Shown one piece after another: positions 27,287 through 37,099 of a stretch of 64,000 nucleotides of DNA (the first letter of the stretch is position 1; each line of letters starts with the position of its first letter). The stretch is from Schaalia radingae (GTDB taxonomy: Bacteria > Actinomycetota > Actinomycetes > Actinomycetales > Actinomycetaceae), in the NCBI RefSeq assembly GCF_900106055.1, contig NZ_LT629792.1, forward strand, positions 2,294,001 to 2,358,000, written 5' to 3'. A program made the position numbers and the translations under genes. Under the pieces are notes generated by a model. The model was not told the DNA's origin. It was given only the letters and a program-made list of their open reading frames with translations, and did no database searches.

Positions 27287-28681
27287 TTATTCGAAAACCT
27301 TCGCGATCTGGGGACTTTGGTCGATGTAACCCTCCAGCACGCGGCGTGCCACGGCAACGGAATCGACCAATGGGTGGTTGGCCATTGCGCGCCATGCAAG
27401 GGTGCTGTCCCCCTGCGTTGCCGCTTCGATCACGAGTTCCTCACACCCCTTGACGGTGGTGATGAGTCCGAGTTCGGGACCGGTCACAGGCCGCACGTGC
27501 TGCGGATGAACTCCGTCAGCGTCGACGCGACAGGGCACTTCAATCACCGCGTCTTCGCGCAATTGCGGCACGATCAGATCACCGTCCGCATCCGAGTTGC
27601 CCACACCCAGGATCATGCGTGCGCGTGTGCCGGTGGTCAGCGAGTTCATCAAATCGAAGGCGACCTGCTGGTAGCCACCTGCGGCGATGTCTTCGTCACG
27701 ACGGTTGGCGCGGTCTTCCTCATCACGGGATTCGGCCATGTAGGTCGCTTCGCGCTCGTCATGGACCCTGGTCCATGCGGCTGCGGCATCGTGGTCGCTC
27801 GCTCCGGCGGCTTCGTCATAGAAAGCGCTTTGCTGCTTGTCGAGGAATTCGCCGCGTGTAGCCTTTTCCTGCCTGATCCGGGCGACTGATTCGCGGTTGA
27901 GGTAGTAGTAGAAGAGGTATTCGTTGGGCAACATTCCCAGTGCGCGCACCCACTCAAAACCGATTGTGCGTGCCTCTTCGATGTGATCCAACGCGGCATC
28001 GTCGGCCAACAGGTCAGGCAGACGATCTGTGCCGTCCAGTTCCAGCGACCGCAGCCACCCTAGGTGGTTCAGGCCCACGTAGTCGAATGTGAGACGAGGA
28101 TCGTCCTGGTCAACCCAGTGATGATCGATGCCTGCCGCCGCGCTGACACGGCGCACCAGTCCGATCGGCGTATCGCAAATACCAATCACACGGGAGCCCA
28201 GTTCGCGCCGCATCGCCTGAGTAATGATTCCGGCAGGATTCGTAAAGTTGATGACCCACGCATCGGGAGCCACCTCGCGCACTGCACGAGCCAGTTCCAT
28301 CGCGATGGGCAGTGTACGGAACGCATAGGCATAGCCACCCACCCCGACCGTTTCCTGTCCGAGGATTCCTTCGGCCAGCGCAACACGCTCGTCAGTGACA
28401 CGTCCGGCTGTGCCGCCCACTCGTATGGCTGAGAAGACGAAGTTGGCTCCCGTGAGGGCCTGGCGCAGGTCGGTGGAGGCGGTCAGTGTCGGTGGATGGG
28501 CGAAATCCATTCCGCGGATGACCGCCATCATGACGTCGAGCCTGCGCTGATCGATGTCATAGAGGGCCACTTCGTCGACGTTCAGGCCGCTATGAGGCCC
28601 CTTGCCCTCGCGTGCTGCTGAAAGAACTTCGATGATCTGCGGGACGCGGAATCCGCCTCCGCCTGCAATTACAAGTTTCAT
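27287..28681 (-). CDS. Family 4 glycosidase (NAD- and metal-dependent)
   Basis: 464 residues, the usual GH4 length. These enzymes cleave alpha- or beta-glycosides or their 6-phosphates by a redox mechanism with NAD and Mn. Visible are the dinucleotide loop AGGGGFRVP (residues 6-14), NFTNPAG (145-151), Cys169 in ICDTPIG and His206 in GLNHLGW that bind the metal. The start overlaps the stop of the DeoR-type regulator (ATGA). Beside a divergent ABC sugar importer without PTS genes, so free glycosides rather than sugar phosphates are the likelier substrate. Specificity is not decidable. Confidence 0.92.
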   Translation of the reverse strand: MKLVIAGGGGFRVPQIIEVLSAAREGKGPHSGLNVDEVALYDIDQRRLDVMMAVIRGMDFAHPPTLTASTDLRQALTGANFVFSAIRVGGTAGRVTDERVALAEGILGQETVGVGGYAYAFRTLPIAMELARAVREVAPDAWVINFTNPAGIITQAMRRELGSRVIGICDTPIGLVRRVSAAAGIDHHWVDQDDPRLTFDYVGLNHLGWLRSLELDGTDRLPDLLADDAALDHIEEARTIGFEWVRALGMLPNEYLFYYYLNRESVARIRQEKATRGEFLDKQQSAFYDEAAGASDHDAAAAWTRVHDEREATYMAESRDEEDRANRRDEDIAAGGYQQVAFDLMNSLTTGTRARMILGVGNSDADGDLIVPQLREDAVIEVPCRVDADGVHPQHVRPVTGPELGLITTVKGCEELVIEAATQGDSTLAWRAMANHPLVDSVAVARRVLEGYIDQSPQIAKVFE

Positions 28682-29472
28682 GCGCTGATCACTTTCGTGT
28701 TTGTTCCCTCAAGCTCTGCCAGTGAGGGGGTGGTGGATATTTCGGCGGTCGTCACAACACCCGTCAAGTCACTGAGATGGCACACGGTCAGCAGGCCTGA
28801 TCCCGGAAACTTGTCCGATGACGCGACGGCGAAGGTTTGTTCAGAATGCGCGATGATTGATTTCTTGATGGGCACTTCCATTCCGGTCGAATCCATCAAA
28901 GCGCCGGAATGGCGGATACCCGAGGTGCCAACGAATGCGATGTCAGCTCTGATTGCCTCCAGTGCATGTTCAGTGAGGCTGCCGACCAGTGACAGGTAGT
29001 TTGTTCGCAACACACCACCCAGTACGACAAGCGTTGCTTCACATTCGCCTCGCAGTTCGTCTGCGACAGCCAGGGAGGCAGTGACAACGGTCACGTCGCG
29101 ATGCCTGAGATGGCGGGCCACCATCACGCCGGTGGTGCCGATGTCGATGAGGACGACCGACTGATCGGGTACGAGGGCTGCAGCTGACCTGCCGATACGA
29201 TCCTTCTCTTCGGCTGATCGCATAGCAACCGTGGCAAAAGGCAGGTCCTGTGTATCGTGAGGGGATTCGCTCAGGGCTCTAAAGCTGGGTACACCGCCGT
29301 GAATTCCGCCGCCGCGCACGCGCGTCAGTGCGCCTTGCTCATCCAGACGGTTCAGGTCGCGCCGAATCGTTGACTCGGAGGTACCGAAGTGCTGTGCCAG
29401 ATCGGATACTGACATACTGCCGCGGTCATGTACCAAGTCAAGGATTCTGGCACGACGCTGATAAGCCAACAT
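28678..29472 (-). CDS. DeoR-family transcription regulator of the sugar locus
   Basis: 264 residues. N-terminal DeoR helix-turn-helix (MSVSDLAQHFGTSESTIRRDLNRLDEQG is spread over residues 19-47) and a C-terminal sugar-phosphate sensing domain with the IDIGTTGVMVARHL motif. It is co-transcribed with the GH4 gene and divergent from the kinase-transporter operon, so it most likely represses both from the shared intergenic region and is released by a phosphorylated sugar. Confidence 0.93.
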   Translation of the reverse strand: MLAYQRRARILDLVHDRGSMSVSDLAQHFGTSESTIRRDLNRLDEQGALTRVRGGGIHGGVPSFRALSESPHDTQDLPFATVAMRSAEEKDRIGRSAAALVPDQSVVLIDIGTTGVMVARHLRHRDVTVVTASLAVADELRGECEATLVVLGGVLRTNYLSLVGSLTEHALEAIRADIAFVGTSGIRHSGALMDSTGMEVPIKKSIIAHSEQTFAVASSDKFPGSGLLTVCHLSDLTGVVTTAEISTTPSLAELEGTNTKVISA

Positions 29473-29603
29473 AGTGCCAATTATAACGAAATTCTTTCAA
29501 TTGTGAGCAATATTGGTCATTTGCAAGCACAATGCGCCGAAATATCGCTACAGTGTGATGAGAACAAGATCACGTTCAGTTCCACATTGGCAAGGAGGCA
29601 TCC
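29473..29603. promoter_or_regulatory. Divergent promoter/operator region of the sugar locus
   Basis: 131 AT-rich bases between DeoR and kinase genes. Similar words recur: CAATTGTGAGCAA near 29500 and TTGCAAGCACAAT near 29520, plus an ATTG..CAAT dyad. DeoR-type regulators bind such direct or inverted repeats, so these are candidate operators. The kinase start is a GTG at 29604 with AAGGAGG. Confidence 0.5.
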
Positions 29604-30581
29604 GTGGGCACTGTGTCGTCAGATGGATCAACCTGCGTCATTGGCCCTGTCTTCCTTGACGTTGTCATGTCGGGACTTGCAGGCCCCCCGCGCCCAGGTG
29701 AAGAACAATGGGTATCAGGATGCGCCATCACTGCAGGTGGAGCAGCAAACCAGGCCATCGCTATTGCGCGTTTACTTCAGGCGCCTGACACAGACGATTC
29801 CTCCCGTCCACGCCTAGTCACCACTATCGGCCAGGATCGAGCAGGTCATCTGGTGGCCGACATCCTGACCAGTGAAGGTATTGACCTGAGGTGGGCGAGC
29901 AGATGTGACCGCCAGAATGTCACGACGTCGCTGGCATTCAACGGTGACCGGGCAATGGTGACCTATGGCTCGGAGAGCGTCTCACTGTTGGCAGATGTCA
30001 TCCAGGGGGATCACCCGGCCGCCCTCGTCGCTGACATGAATGCGATTAACGCCAACCACGACAGCATTGCTCAGTGGGGTGATGTGTGGGTGCTGGGCGA
30101 TGTTGGTTGGGACCCAAGCGGGCAGTGGGATATCAACAATCTGCGCGGCCTTGACGTCACCGATGTGTTCACTCCCAACGAGACTGAAGCGATGCGGTAC
30201 ACACGCACCGACAGCGTCGAGGAGGCAGCCCGGGCACTGTCGAAGAAGGTGCCGCTGGTGGTTGTCACCTGCGGGCCGAGGGGAGCTGTCGCCTGCGATG
30301 GAACGGACCTGTTCACGGTCCCGGCCCTGGATATCCCTGTTGTTGACCCGACGGGAGCCGGAGACGTGTTCTCAGCGGGCCTGACCTTCGCTCACCATGC
30401 GGGGCTCCAACCGCGCGCCGCAGTTTCCCTGGCAATCGCTGCCAGTAACTACACGGTTCGCTTCCCCGGCGGCTCATCCAGCGCGCCGACCGGCTCCGAC
30501 CTGCACCACTGGGTCACGAGCCTTTCGCGAGACCTCACCAAGGGACTTGACCTGACTTTTCTTGATGTACTCAACGTTTAA
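29604..30581 (+). CDS. PfkB-family sugar kinase
   Basis: 325 residues, GTG start preceded by AAGGAGG. Ribokinase fold; the first signature is TAGGAANQAIAIARLL and the second DPTGAGDVFSAGLTFA with the catalytic Asp. It heads an operon with a sugar ABC importer and a secreted deacetylase, so it should phosphorylate the sugar that the importer brings in, producing the likely effector of the divergent DeoR regulator. Substrate unknown. Confidence 0.88.
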   Translation: MGTVSSDGSTCVIGPVFLDVVMSGLAGPPRPGEEQWVSGCAITAGGAANQAIAIARLLQAPDTDDSSRPRLVTTIGQDRAGHLVADILTSEGIDLRWASRCDRQNVTTSLAFNGDRAMVTYGSESVSLLADVIQGDHPAALVADMNAINANHDSIAQWGDVWVLGDVGWDPSGQWDINNLRGLDVTDVFTPNETEAMRYTRTDSVEEAARALSKKVPLVVVTCGPRGAVACDGTDLFTVPALDIPVVDPTGAGDVFSAGLTFAHHAGLQPRAAVSLAIAASNYTVRFPGGSSSAPTGSDLHHWVTSLSRDLTKGLDLTFLDVLNV

Positions 30582-30608
30582 ATGACACGACCGAAAGGAT
30601 GTAACACG

Positions 30609-31988
30609 ATGAAGTATTCTTCTCACGGCTCGGCAATGGTTGCCGGACTGGCGTGCCTGGCACTGATGGCGGGGTGTGCTCCCAGCGGCGGAAACGGAGG
30701 CCAGACCAGTGGCGACTCCGGCTCCCAGTCGACGGCAGCATCCGAAGTATCAACCGATATTTCGAACGCCCCCGAACAGACGCTTGTGGTGTGGGACCAG
30801 GAAGTGCGCGGCGGCCAGAATGAACAGATCGAGCGCCTGAACAAAGCGTTCATGGAGAAGTACCCGAACATCACCATCGAGCGCAACTCCCAGTCCTTTG
30901 ACGATCTGCAGACCACACTGCGACTGGCTCTGACCGGCGCGGATGCGCCTGACGTTGTGCAGGCCAACAACTCGCGTTCCATGATGGGCCAGTTCGTCCA
31001 AGCTGGACAGATCCAGTGCCTCGACCCCTATGTGGAGGCCTACAAGTGGAACGAAACCTTCGCTGAAGGCATCCTGGCGAACTCTTCGTACTCCTCTGAT
31101 GCCACCAAGTTCGGTGAAGGCTGCGTCTACGGCCTGCCGCAGGTCGGCGAATCAGTGGGGATCTACTACTCGAAGGCCAAGCTCGCTGACCTCGGCCTGA
31201 AGGAGCCCACAACCTGGCAGGAACTGGCCGACCAGCTGCCGACCATCAAGGAAGCCGGTGAAACACCGCTGATGCTCGGTAACGTCGAGAAGTGGCCGGG
31301 ACTGCACGTCTTCGGCGTCGTGCAGGGCGCACATGTGGACGCAGATACCGTGCGTTCGCTCGGCTTCGGTAACGCAGGTGCTTCGTGGAAGACACCGGAA
31401 AACGTTGCTGCCGCCACGCAGATCCAGGAATGGGCCAAGAACGGCTTCTTCAACGACGGCTTCAACGGCGCTGACTACGACAGCACTTGGCAGGATTTCG
31501 CCGGCGGCAAGGGCGTGTACCTGATTGCCGGTTCATGGCTCGCACCTGACCTGCTCGAAGCGATGGGTGAAGATGTCGGCTTCATGCTGCCGCCAATGGC
31601 CGAAGGAATGGATGCGCCGCAGACCACCGGCGGCACCGGATTGCCGTTCGCCATCACGTCAGCCGCGAAGGATGTCAACGTCGCTGCGGCCTACATCGAC
31701 TTCCTGACGAACGCCGATGCGATGAAGGTTCTGGCTGAAACCGGAAACGTGCCCGTCAACGATACGGCTACCTACGCCGCCAACGAGAAGGGCGTCGTGG
31801 CCGATGTCATGAACGCCTTCGACACGTTGACGAACTCCGGCAACGTTCTGCCGTACCTCGACTACGCCACCCCGACCTTCGATCAGGTTCTTGGTGACGC
31901 ACTGCAGGGACTGCTTGATTCGCAGATCACCCCTGACCAGTTCGTCGACACTCTGGAGACGGCGTACACCGAATTCACCAACCAATAA
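30609..31988 (+). CDS. Sugar ABC transporter substrate-binding lipoprotein (SBP family 1)
   Basis: 459 residues from the ATG at 30609 (GAAAGGA upstream). Lipobox LMAGC with Cys23. Family-1 solute-binding fold: QTLVVWDQEV near the start of the mature part, GADAPDVVQAN and the PQVGESVGIYYSKAKL segment. It lies 27 bases after the kinase stop and is followed by a hairpin, then two permeases. No ATPase gene is in the operon, so a shared MsiK-like ATPase elsewhere probably drives it, as is common in actinobacteria. Confidence 0.94.
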   Translation: MKYSSHGSAMVAGLACLALMAGCAPSGGNGGQTSGDSGSQSTAASEVSTDISNAPEQTLVVWDQEVRGGQNEQIERLNKAFMEKYPNITIERNSQSFDDLQTTLRLALTGADAPDVVQANNSRSMMGQFVQAGQIQCLDPYVEAYKWNETFAEGILANSSYSSDATKFGEGCVYGLPQVGESVGIYYSKAKLADLGLKEPTTWQELADQLPTIKEAGETPLMLGNVEKWPGLHVFGVVQGAHVDADTVRSLGFGNAGASWKTPENVAAATQIQEWAKNGFFNDGFNGADYDSTWQDFAGGKGVYLIAGSWLAPDLLEAMGEDVGFMLPPMAEGMDAPQTTGGTGLPFAITSAAKDVNVAAAYIDFLTNADAMKVLAETGNVPVNDTATYAANEKGVVADVMNAFDTLTNSGNVLPYLDYATPTFDQVLGDALQGLLDSQITPDQFVDTLETAYTEFTNQ

Positions 31989-31995
31989 TGCAGCC

Positions 31996-32035
31996 GGTCG
32001 CCCTCGTTCGTCTTTCATGATCAACGAGGGCGACC
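31996..32035 (+). terminator. Intra-operon hairpin after the sugar-binding protein gene
   Basis: Perfect 13-base arms 31996-32008 and 32023-32035 just after the binding-protein stop, followed after a short gap by CTTTTT. It probably attenuates transcription into the permease genes so that the binding protein is made in excess. Confidence 0.75.
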
Positions 32036-32080
32036 CGTCCGCTTTTTATATCCGTTCGCGTGTACATTGAGGAGGCTTCG

Positions 32081-33022
32081 ATGACCAACCACACCGGCGG
32101 TGCACAGACAGCGACCGCCACCAGTTCACGCCCCGCACGTGGACGCAACAGGTCACGCGCACAGTCACGGTGGGCCATGTCGATTGCTCTGCTGGCACTG
32201 CCAGTGCTGGTGTACGGCGCATTCATGCTGTACCCCATCGGTCGCGTCATCACCCTGTCGTTCTACAAGTGGGATGGCCTGGGCGTAGGAACATGGGCAG
32301 GGTTCAACAACTACGTCACAACATTCACCGACCCCAGGCTGTTGGACGCCTTTTGGCATGCTCTTGTCCTCATCATTTTCTACGCGGTGTTCCCACTGAT
32401 CATCGGCCTCGTCCTGGCGACACTGCTGACACGCTCAAGCGTGCGCGGGCTCGGATTTTTCCGAACCGTCGTCTTCCTGCCACAGGTCATCGCCATGGTG
32501 GTGCTGGCCATTTCGTGGCGTGAAATTTACGCGCCCGACGGGCTGCTCAACCGTGTGCTCCGGGCGATCGGTCTGGGCGGACTTGCCAGGCCGTGGCTCG
32601 GTGACTACTCGACGGCGCTGATCGCCGTGGGCCTGATCGGCACATGGGTGTCCACCGGCCTGGTCACCGTCCTGCTCATGTCCGGAATTGCGCGCATCCC
32701 GCGCGAATACTACGAGGCAGCCATGCTTGACGGCGCTGGGTGGTTTCGCCGCTTCTGGTCCGTCACTATTCCAAGCGTGCGTGGTGAAATCCTCGTCTCA
32801 CTGACCCTGACGGTGATCGCAGCGCTGAAGACATTCGATCTGGTCTACATGACGACATCGGGCGGCCCCGGCACATCCACAACCGTGCCGTCCTACGAGG
32901 TCTACAACCAGGCGTTCCGACTCGGACAGGTGGGAACGGCCTCGTCACTGGCGGTCGTACTAACACTGGTGATCTTCCTGATCAATCTGACCATCAACCT
33001 GTGGGGGGAAAAGGACCAATGA
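32081..33022 (+). CDS. Sugar ABC transporter permease (UgpA/MalF type)
   Basis: 313 residues from the ATG at 32081, preceded by GAGGAGG; an upstream GTG at 32060 lies before that site and is not used. A basic N-terminal cytoplasmic tail of about 35 residues, six membrane segments, and the EAA loop EAAMLDGAGWFRRFWSVTIP (near 220-240). Its stop overlaps the next permease start by ATGA. Confidence 0.94.
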   Translation: MTNHTGGAQTATATSSRPARGRNRSRAQSRWAMSIALLALPVLVYGAFMLYPIGRVITLSFYKWDGLGVGTWAGFNNYVTTFTDPRLLDAFWHALVLIIFYAVFPLIIGLVLATLLTRSSVRGLGFFRTVVFLPQVIAMVVLAISWREIYAPDGLLNRVLRAIGLGGLARPWLGDYSTALIAVGLIGTWVSTGLVTVLLMSGIARIPREYYEAAMLDGAGWFRRFWSVTIPSVRGEILVSLTLTVIAALKTFDLVYMTTSGGPGTSTTVPSYEVYNQAFRLGQVGTASSLAVVLTLVIFLINLTINLWGEKDQ

Positions 33023-33828
33023 AAACTTCTCCCGCTGAAAAAGTTGTCAGCTACATCGTGTTGATCTTCTTTGCGCTGCAGTCCCTGATCCCCATTCTGT
33101 ATGTCCTGTTCCTGTCGTTGAGTTCAGAGAAAATCAACGACTCGTCGTGGGGACACATCGAGAACTTCGCGAAGGCGTGGAGCCAGGGTAAGTTCTCGCT
33201 GTACATGAAGAACTCGGCGATGATCGCCGTGGTTGTCGTGACGTCGGCACTGGTGCTCTCACTGATGAGCGGCTACGTGCTCGGCATTTTGCGCCCGCCT
33301 GGCTCCAACGTTCTGTTCTACGTGTTCCTCCTGGGCATCATGGTGCCGTCCGAAGCGATCATCCTGCCGTTGTTCTACGATCTTCGCACCCTCGGACTCA
33401 CCGACACGCTCTGGGCGGTGGCGCTGCCACAGATTGCGCAGTCACTGGCATTCGGCACATTCTGGATGCGCGCGTTTTTCCGCTCAGTTAACCCATCCAT
33501 CCTGGAGGCTGCCCGGCTTGACGGCGCCGGTGACATCCGAATCCTGTGGTCGATCCTGCTTCCACTGGCACGTCCCGCAATCGTGACTCAGATTGTGCTG
33601 ACGTTCATGTGGACGTGGAACGACTTCCTGATCCCGCTGGTCATGTCACCGACCGGCAGGGTGCGCACCGCCCCGTTGAGTCTGGCATTCTTCCAGGGCC
33701 AGTACACCACCGGATCCACGCTCCTGGCAGCCGGAGCGGTTCTTGTTGCGTTGCCTATGGTGATCCTCTTCCTCGCCCTGCAGCGCAGCTTCATTTCCGG
33801 AATGACCGAAGGAGCAGTTAAAGGCTGA
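33019..33828 (+). CDS. Sugar ABC transporter permease (UgpE/MalG type)
   Basis: 269 residues. Six membrane segments; EAA loop EAARLDGAGDIRILWSILLP near residues 160-180. Starts inside the stop of the first permease (ATGA). Together they form the membrane channel for the sugar bound by the lipoprotein at 30609. The C-terminus ends 40 bases before the secreted deacetylase gene. Confidence 0.94.
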   Translation: MKTSPAEKVVSYIVLIFFALQSLIPILYVLFLSLSSEKINDSSWGHIENFAKAWSQGKFSLYMKNSAMIAVVVVTSALVLSLMSGYVLGILRPPGSNVLFYVFLLGIMVPSEAIILPLFYDLRTLGLTDTLWAVALPQIAQSLAFGTFWMRAFFRSVNPSILEAARLDGAGDIRILWSILLPLARPAIVTQIVLTFMWTWNDFLIPLVMSPTGRVRTAPLSLAFFQGQYTTGSTLLAAGAVLVALPMVILFLALQRSFISGMTEGAVKG

Positions 33829-33868
33829 TATTTGACCGTGATTGTTGAAAAGAACTGGAGAATTTGCA

Positions 33869-36800
33869 ATGAAGCACCTACTCAGATCGGTCGCGCTCGC
33901 AGGGGCGTGTGCGCTTCTGGTCCCAGGAATGATGTATGCGACGCCGTCCCTCGCGGCACCCTCGTCTGAGGCACCTGAATGGGCATTCGGCCACGCCCAG
34001 ACCTCGTCAACCAGTGATCCAACAAAACTCGATGTCTTGGGCGTGTGGGCGCACCCCGATGATGACGCGTCCTTCAGTGCACCGTGTGGCGTGTGGGGTG
34101 ATCTTGCCGATGTACGCTGCGGCATTATGCTGACCACGCGCGGCGAGGGCGGCTCCAATTCAGTCGGCTCCGAAGCCGGGCCGGACCTGGGCCTGCGACG
34201 TGAAAACGAAGACCGTGCGGCGCACGTACGTGACGGCACAGTTGATGTGTACTTCCTTGACCGGGTGGACTTCTTCTACAACACGTCCGCGCCACTGACT
34301 CACCAGCTGTGGGACCATGACGAAACGTTACGCCGGGCCACACAGGTTGTGCGTGAGACCCGACCCGAAATCCTAGTGACATGGCCCGCCTCCTTCGACG
34401 CAGGTCACGGCAACCACCAGGCCGCCTCGATGTTGGCATGGGAGGTGGCGCAGGCAGCTGCTGATCCCAACCGTTTCCCTGAACAGCTCAGCGGACCCAA
34501 CGCGGTTCAGCCCTGGCAGGTCAAGAAGGTCACCGAATACGTCTTTGACTTTGGCAACACCACCAAGCTGCCTGATCAGGCCAACTGTCTGGCTGGCTAC
34601 GCCGGAATCGAGGGACGTCCCTACACCGTGGCTGGAACGTGGACAGGATACGAATCTGAGTACACGTGGGTGGAAGGCAACGTGCAGGGACAGCCTGCCG
34701 GAACACCCAAGACCTGGGCACAGGTTGGCAGTGAAAACGCCAAGGCTCACGCCACTCAGGCCCGCCTGATGGAAAAGACCGTTGTCGACAATCGATGCAC
34801 ACGCTTCCTGGTGGGTAGGTCGTGGGTACCGATGCAGGAAAACGGCACCGAAGGTGGCGGCGATGATCGTTCCATCCTCTTCGGCGCATCCCTGCCTGAC
34901 CCCAGCGGCATGCCACTGGGCACACTGATGTATGGATCACCGGAAGCCCAGATGGTAGCTCCCGGTGAATCGGTCGACGTCACTGTCACGCTCGTGGCTG
35001 GCGAGCAGGCAATTCCGGCCGGCGCCTTGTCGATTGACGCCCCCGCGGGGTGGACCGTCAGCGACAAACAGGCAACAGGTGAACTGGCGTCCGGTGACTC
35101 AACCGATGTCACGTTCACTGTGACCGCCCCTGACTCCAGTGCCCTCGGCACGATGCGTCTTCCGATCCGTTTCGCCTCAGATTCTGCCGAAATGACGGGC
35201 TACAACGAAACCCATGTTGACGTGGTGGCCCCGGTCAACGGCCGCTTCACGCGTGCCGGCAACGCCGCCTACTACGATCAGTGGACCGCGGAATACAACG
35301 TCTTTGTCTACGGCCAGTCACCGGCGCGGCGCGCCATCGGTGCAGGTGAATCGATCACGGTTCCCGTGACCGTCACAAACCGTTCCAGTGAAGCGCAAAG
35401 TGGCACGGTGGAGCTGACGGTTCCGGAAGGATATGCGCTCAACCAGCCGTCACAATCATTCGATGCGGTCGCACCGGGTAAGACGGCGACGGTGGAGTTC
35501 ATTCTCACTCACACTGATCCTGCTGCCGTCGGCAACACGATTGACGAGGTCACAGCCACCACAACCGCTGGAACATCGGTTTCGACCGAGAAGCTCGAAC
35601 TGAATGTCGTGCCGACGACGGTGATCCCCAAGTTGGCGAAGGCCCCTGCTCTGAATGGTGACGCGTCAGCCTACGGCAGCACGCCGATCAGCGTTGCCAC
35701 ACGGTGGGAAGGCGAGGAGTGCTCCTCCGAGGCTGACTGCGGCGGCACGTCACAGGCATGGCTGGGATGGTACGACGATGCGCTGTACGCTCTGGTCGAT
35801 GTGGTCGACGAGCAGGCCTCAGCGGCGGCAACACCTGACCGCTGCTTCGGTCACTGGTTGGTTGACTCCGTCGAATTCCTGCTCGACCCGCTCGCACCGT
35901 CCAACGACACGTCCACCACGTTCAAGCTCGGTGTTTTCCCATTCACTGACGACCCTGACGGCCGGAACGGCAACGGCGCGAACGGCCCATGCTGGTCGCG
36001 TGACGCTGACCATCATCAAGGATTCTCCACTGGACCTTTGGCGGAAACTATCGAGGGTGGCCTGAACGCTCCCGGCGTTGAAGTCAAGGCATTTGCCCCT
36101 CGTGACGATTCGGGTGCCTACACGGATGGACACTACAAGCTGGAAGTCAAACTGCCGTTGGCAAACCTGCCGGCAGCAATTGGCCCCACGTCCACTGCAC
36201 CGACCGGAGATCAGGCCAGCAATGCTGTCAACCCGACCTACCTGGGCTTCAACATCACGCCGTACGATTCCGATACGCCTGACTTCGTTGGCCAGACCCG
36301 TCTGGCCTGGTCGGCTTTCGGATCTCAGCAGTCTGAGCCGTACCGGTGGGGTCACGCCTACCTGGACGGGTACGAGCCTCCGACGGACCGTTCCCATGAA
36401 GCTGGCGATCCCATCATTCCTGACAGCGCGCTGGACAGTATTGATTCACCTCAAACGGTGTTCCAGTCCGCTACACGAGGCGTGCCGATTGCAGGTCTGA
36501 TGCCCGCCGCCGATGTCACCGTGGCTCCGAGTATCGATGCCGAGGCCATCCGCGTTCCGCTGTCGGGAACTCAGGCCGGCACGGCGCGCGCCTTCCTGTG
36601 GAAAGGGGATCCGTCCTTCATTCCGGTGTGGACGTCCAGCTGCGCGAACTCCGCGCACAACTTCGACGCATGTTCACCTGATGACGGGGCAGCGATGCCG
36701 TGGCAGCCGAATATGGGTGGCAGGCTCCTGGCCAGCGCTCAGGCCGACGTGGGGAGCACCGACATGACGATCGAGCTGACCGATGAGATTCGCGCAGCAC

Positions 36801-37099
36801 TGGGTACCGACGTTCACCTGCTGGTGTCCTACCGCAACGGTGACACTGTCAACGCGTGGGCCTACCCGCTAGTGGCGAAGAAGGCCGGTGACACGCCCAC
36901 ACCCAAGCCGGATACCGACAAGAAGCCCGGCGATCAGGATGGGCAGCGTGGCGGCGACGCCGATCAAGGCGATCCGAACGCAGCCGGCCGACCAGGTGGC
37001 GTCGCACGAACCGGCGCGTCAGGTAGCGCACTCATCATGCTCGCAGCGTTCGGCGTGGCCGGAGCTGCAGGGCTGGCAGCATCGCGGCGGCGACACTAA
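33869..37099 (+). CDS. Wall-anchored PIG-L/LmbE-type deacetylase with carbohydrate-binding domains
   Basis: 1076 residues from the ATG at 33869 (GGAG upstream). Signal peptide (about 1-32), then a PIG-L deacetylase domain: zinc motif AHPDDDA near 62 and second His motif GHGNHQA near 179. Two NEW3-like beta domains (about 365-450 and 480-575) and a family-9-type carbohydrate-binding domain (about 585-850) follow. The end has VARTG (about 1044), a membrane span and SRRRH. It probably removes N-acetyl groups from surface-bound or host glycans. It is last in the kinase-importer operon, so its product or its glycan is probably what the importer takes up. Confidence 0.9.
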   Translation: MKHLLRSVALAGACALLVPGMMYATPSLAAPSSEAPEWAFGHAQTSSTSDPTKLDVLGVWAHPDDDASFSAPCGVWGDLADVRCGIMLTTRGEGGSNSVGSEAGPDLGLRRENEDRAAHVRDGTVDVYFLDRVDFFYNTSAPLTHQLWDHDETLRRATQVVRETRPEILVTWPASFDAGHGNHQAASMLAWEVAQAAADPNRFPEQLSGPNAVQPWQVKKVTEYVFDFGNTTKLPDQANCLAGYAGIEGRPYTVAGTWTGYESEYTWVEGNVQGQPAGTPKTWAQVGSENAKAHATQARLMEKTVVDNRCTRFLVGRSWVPMQENGTEGGGDDRSILFGASLPDPSGMPLGTLMYGSPEAQMVAPGESVDVTVTLVAGEQAIPAGALSIDAPAGWTVSDKQATGELASGDSTDVTFTVTAPDSSALGTMRLPIRFASDSAEMTGYNETHVDVVAPVNGRFTRAGNAAYYDQWTAEYNVFVYGQSPARRAIGAGESITVPVTVTNRSSEAQSGTVELTVPEGYALNQPSQSFDAVAPGKTATVEFILTHTDPAAVGNTIDEVTATTTAGTSVSTEKLELNVVPTTVIPKLAKAPALNGDASAYGSTPISVATRWEGEECSSEADCGGTSQAWLGWYDDALYALVDVVDEQASAAATPDRCFGHWLVDSVEFLLDPLAPSNDTSTTFKLGVFPFTDDPDGRNGNGANGPCWSRDADHHQGFSTGPLAETIEGGLNAPGVEVKAFAPRDDSGAYTDGHYKLEVKLPLANLPAAIGPTSTAPTGDQASNAVNPTYLGFNITPYDSDTPDFVGQTRLAWSAFGSQQSEPYRWGHAYLDGYEPPTDRSHEAGDPIIPDSALDSIDSPQTVFQSATRGVPIAGLMPAADVTVAPSIDAEAIRVPLSGTQAGTARAFLWKGDPSFIPVWTSSCANSAHNFDACSPDDGAAMPWQPNMGGRLLASAQADVGSTDMTIELTDEIRAALGTDVHLLVSYRNGDTVNAWAYPLVAKKAGDTPTPKPDTDKKPGDQDGQRGGDADQGDPNAAGRPGGVARTGASGSALIMLAAFGVAGAAGLAASRRRH

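Noticed and set aside
31996..32035. Relation between the CCCTCGTTCGT word in the hairpins at 31996 and 46420 and the ISL3 terminal repeat
   Set aside because: Only about 11 bases are shared and the context differs (terminator stem versus IS end); chance cannot be excluded.
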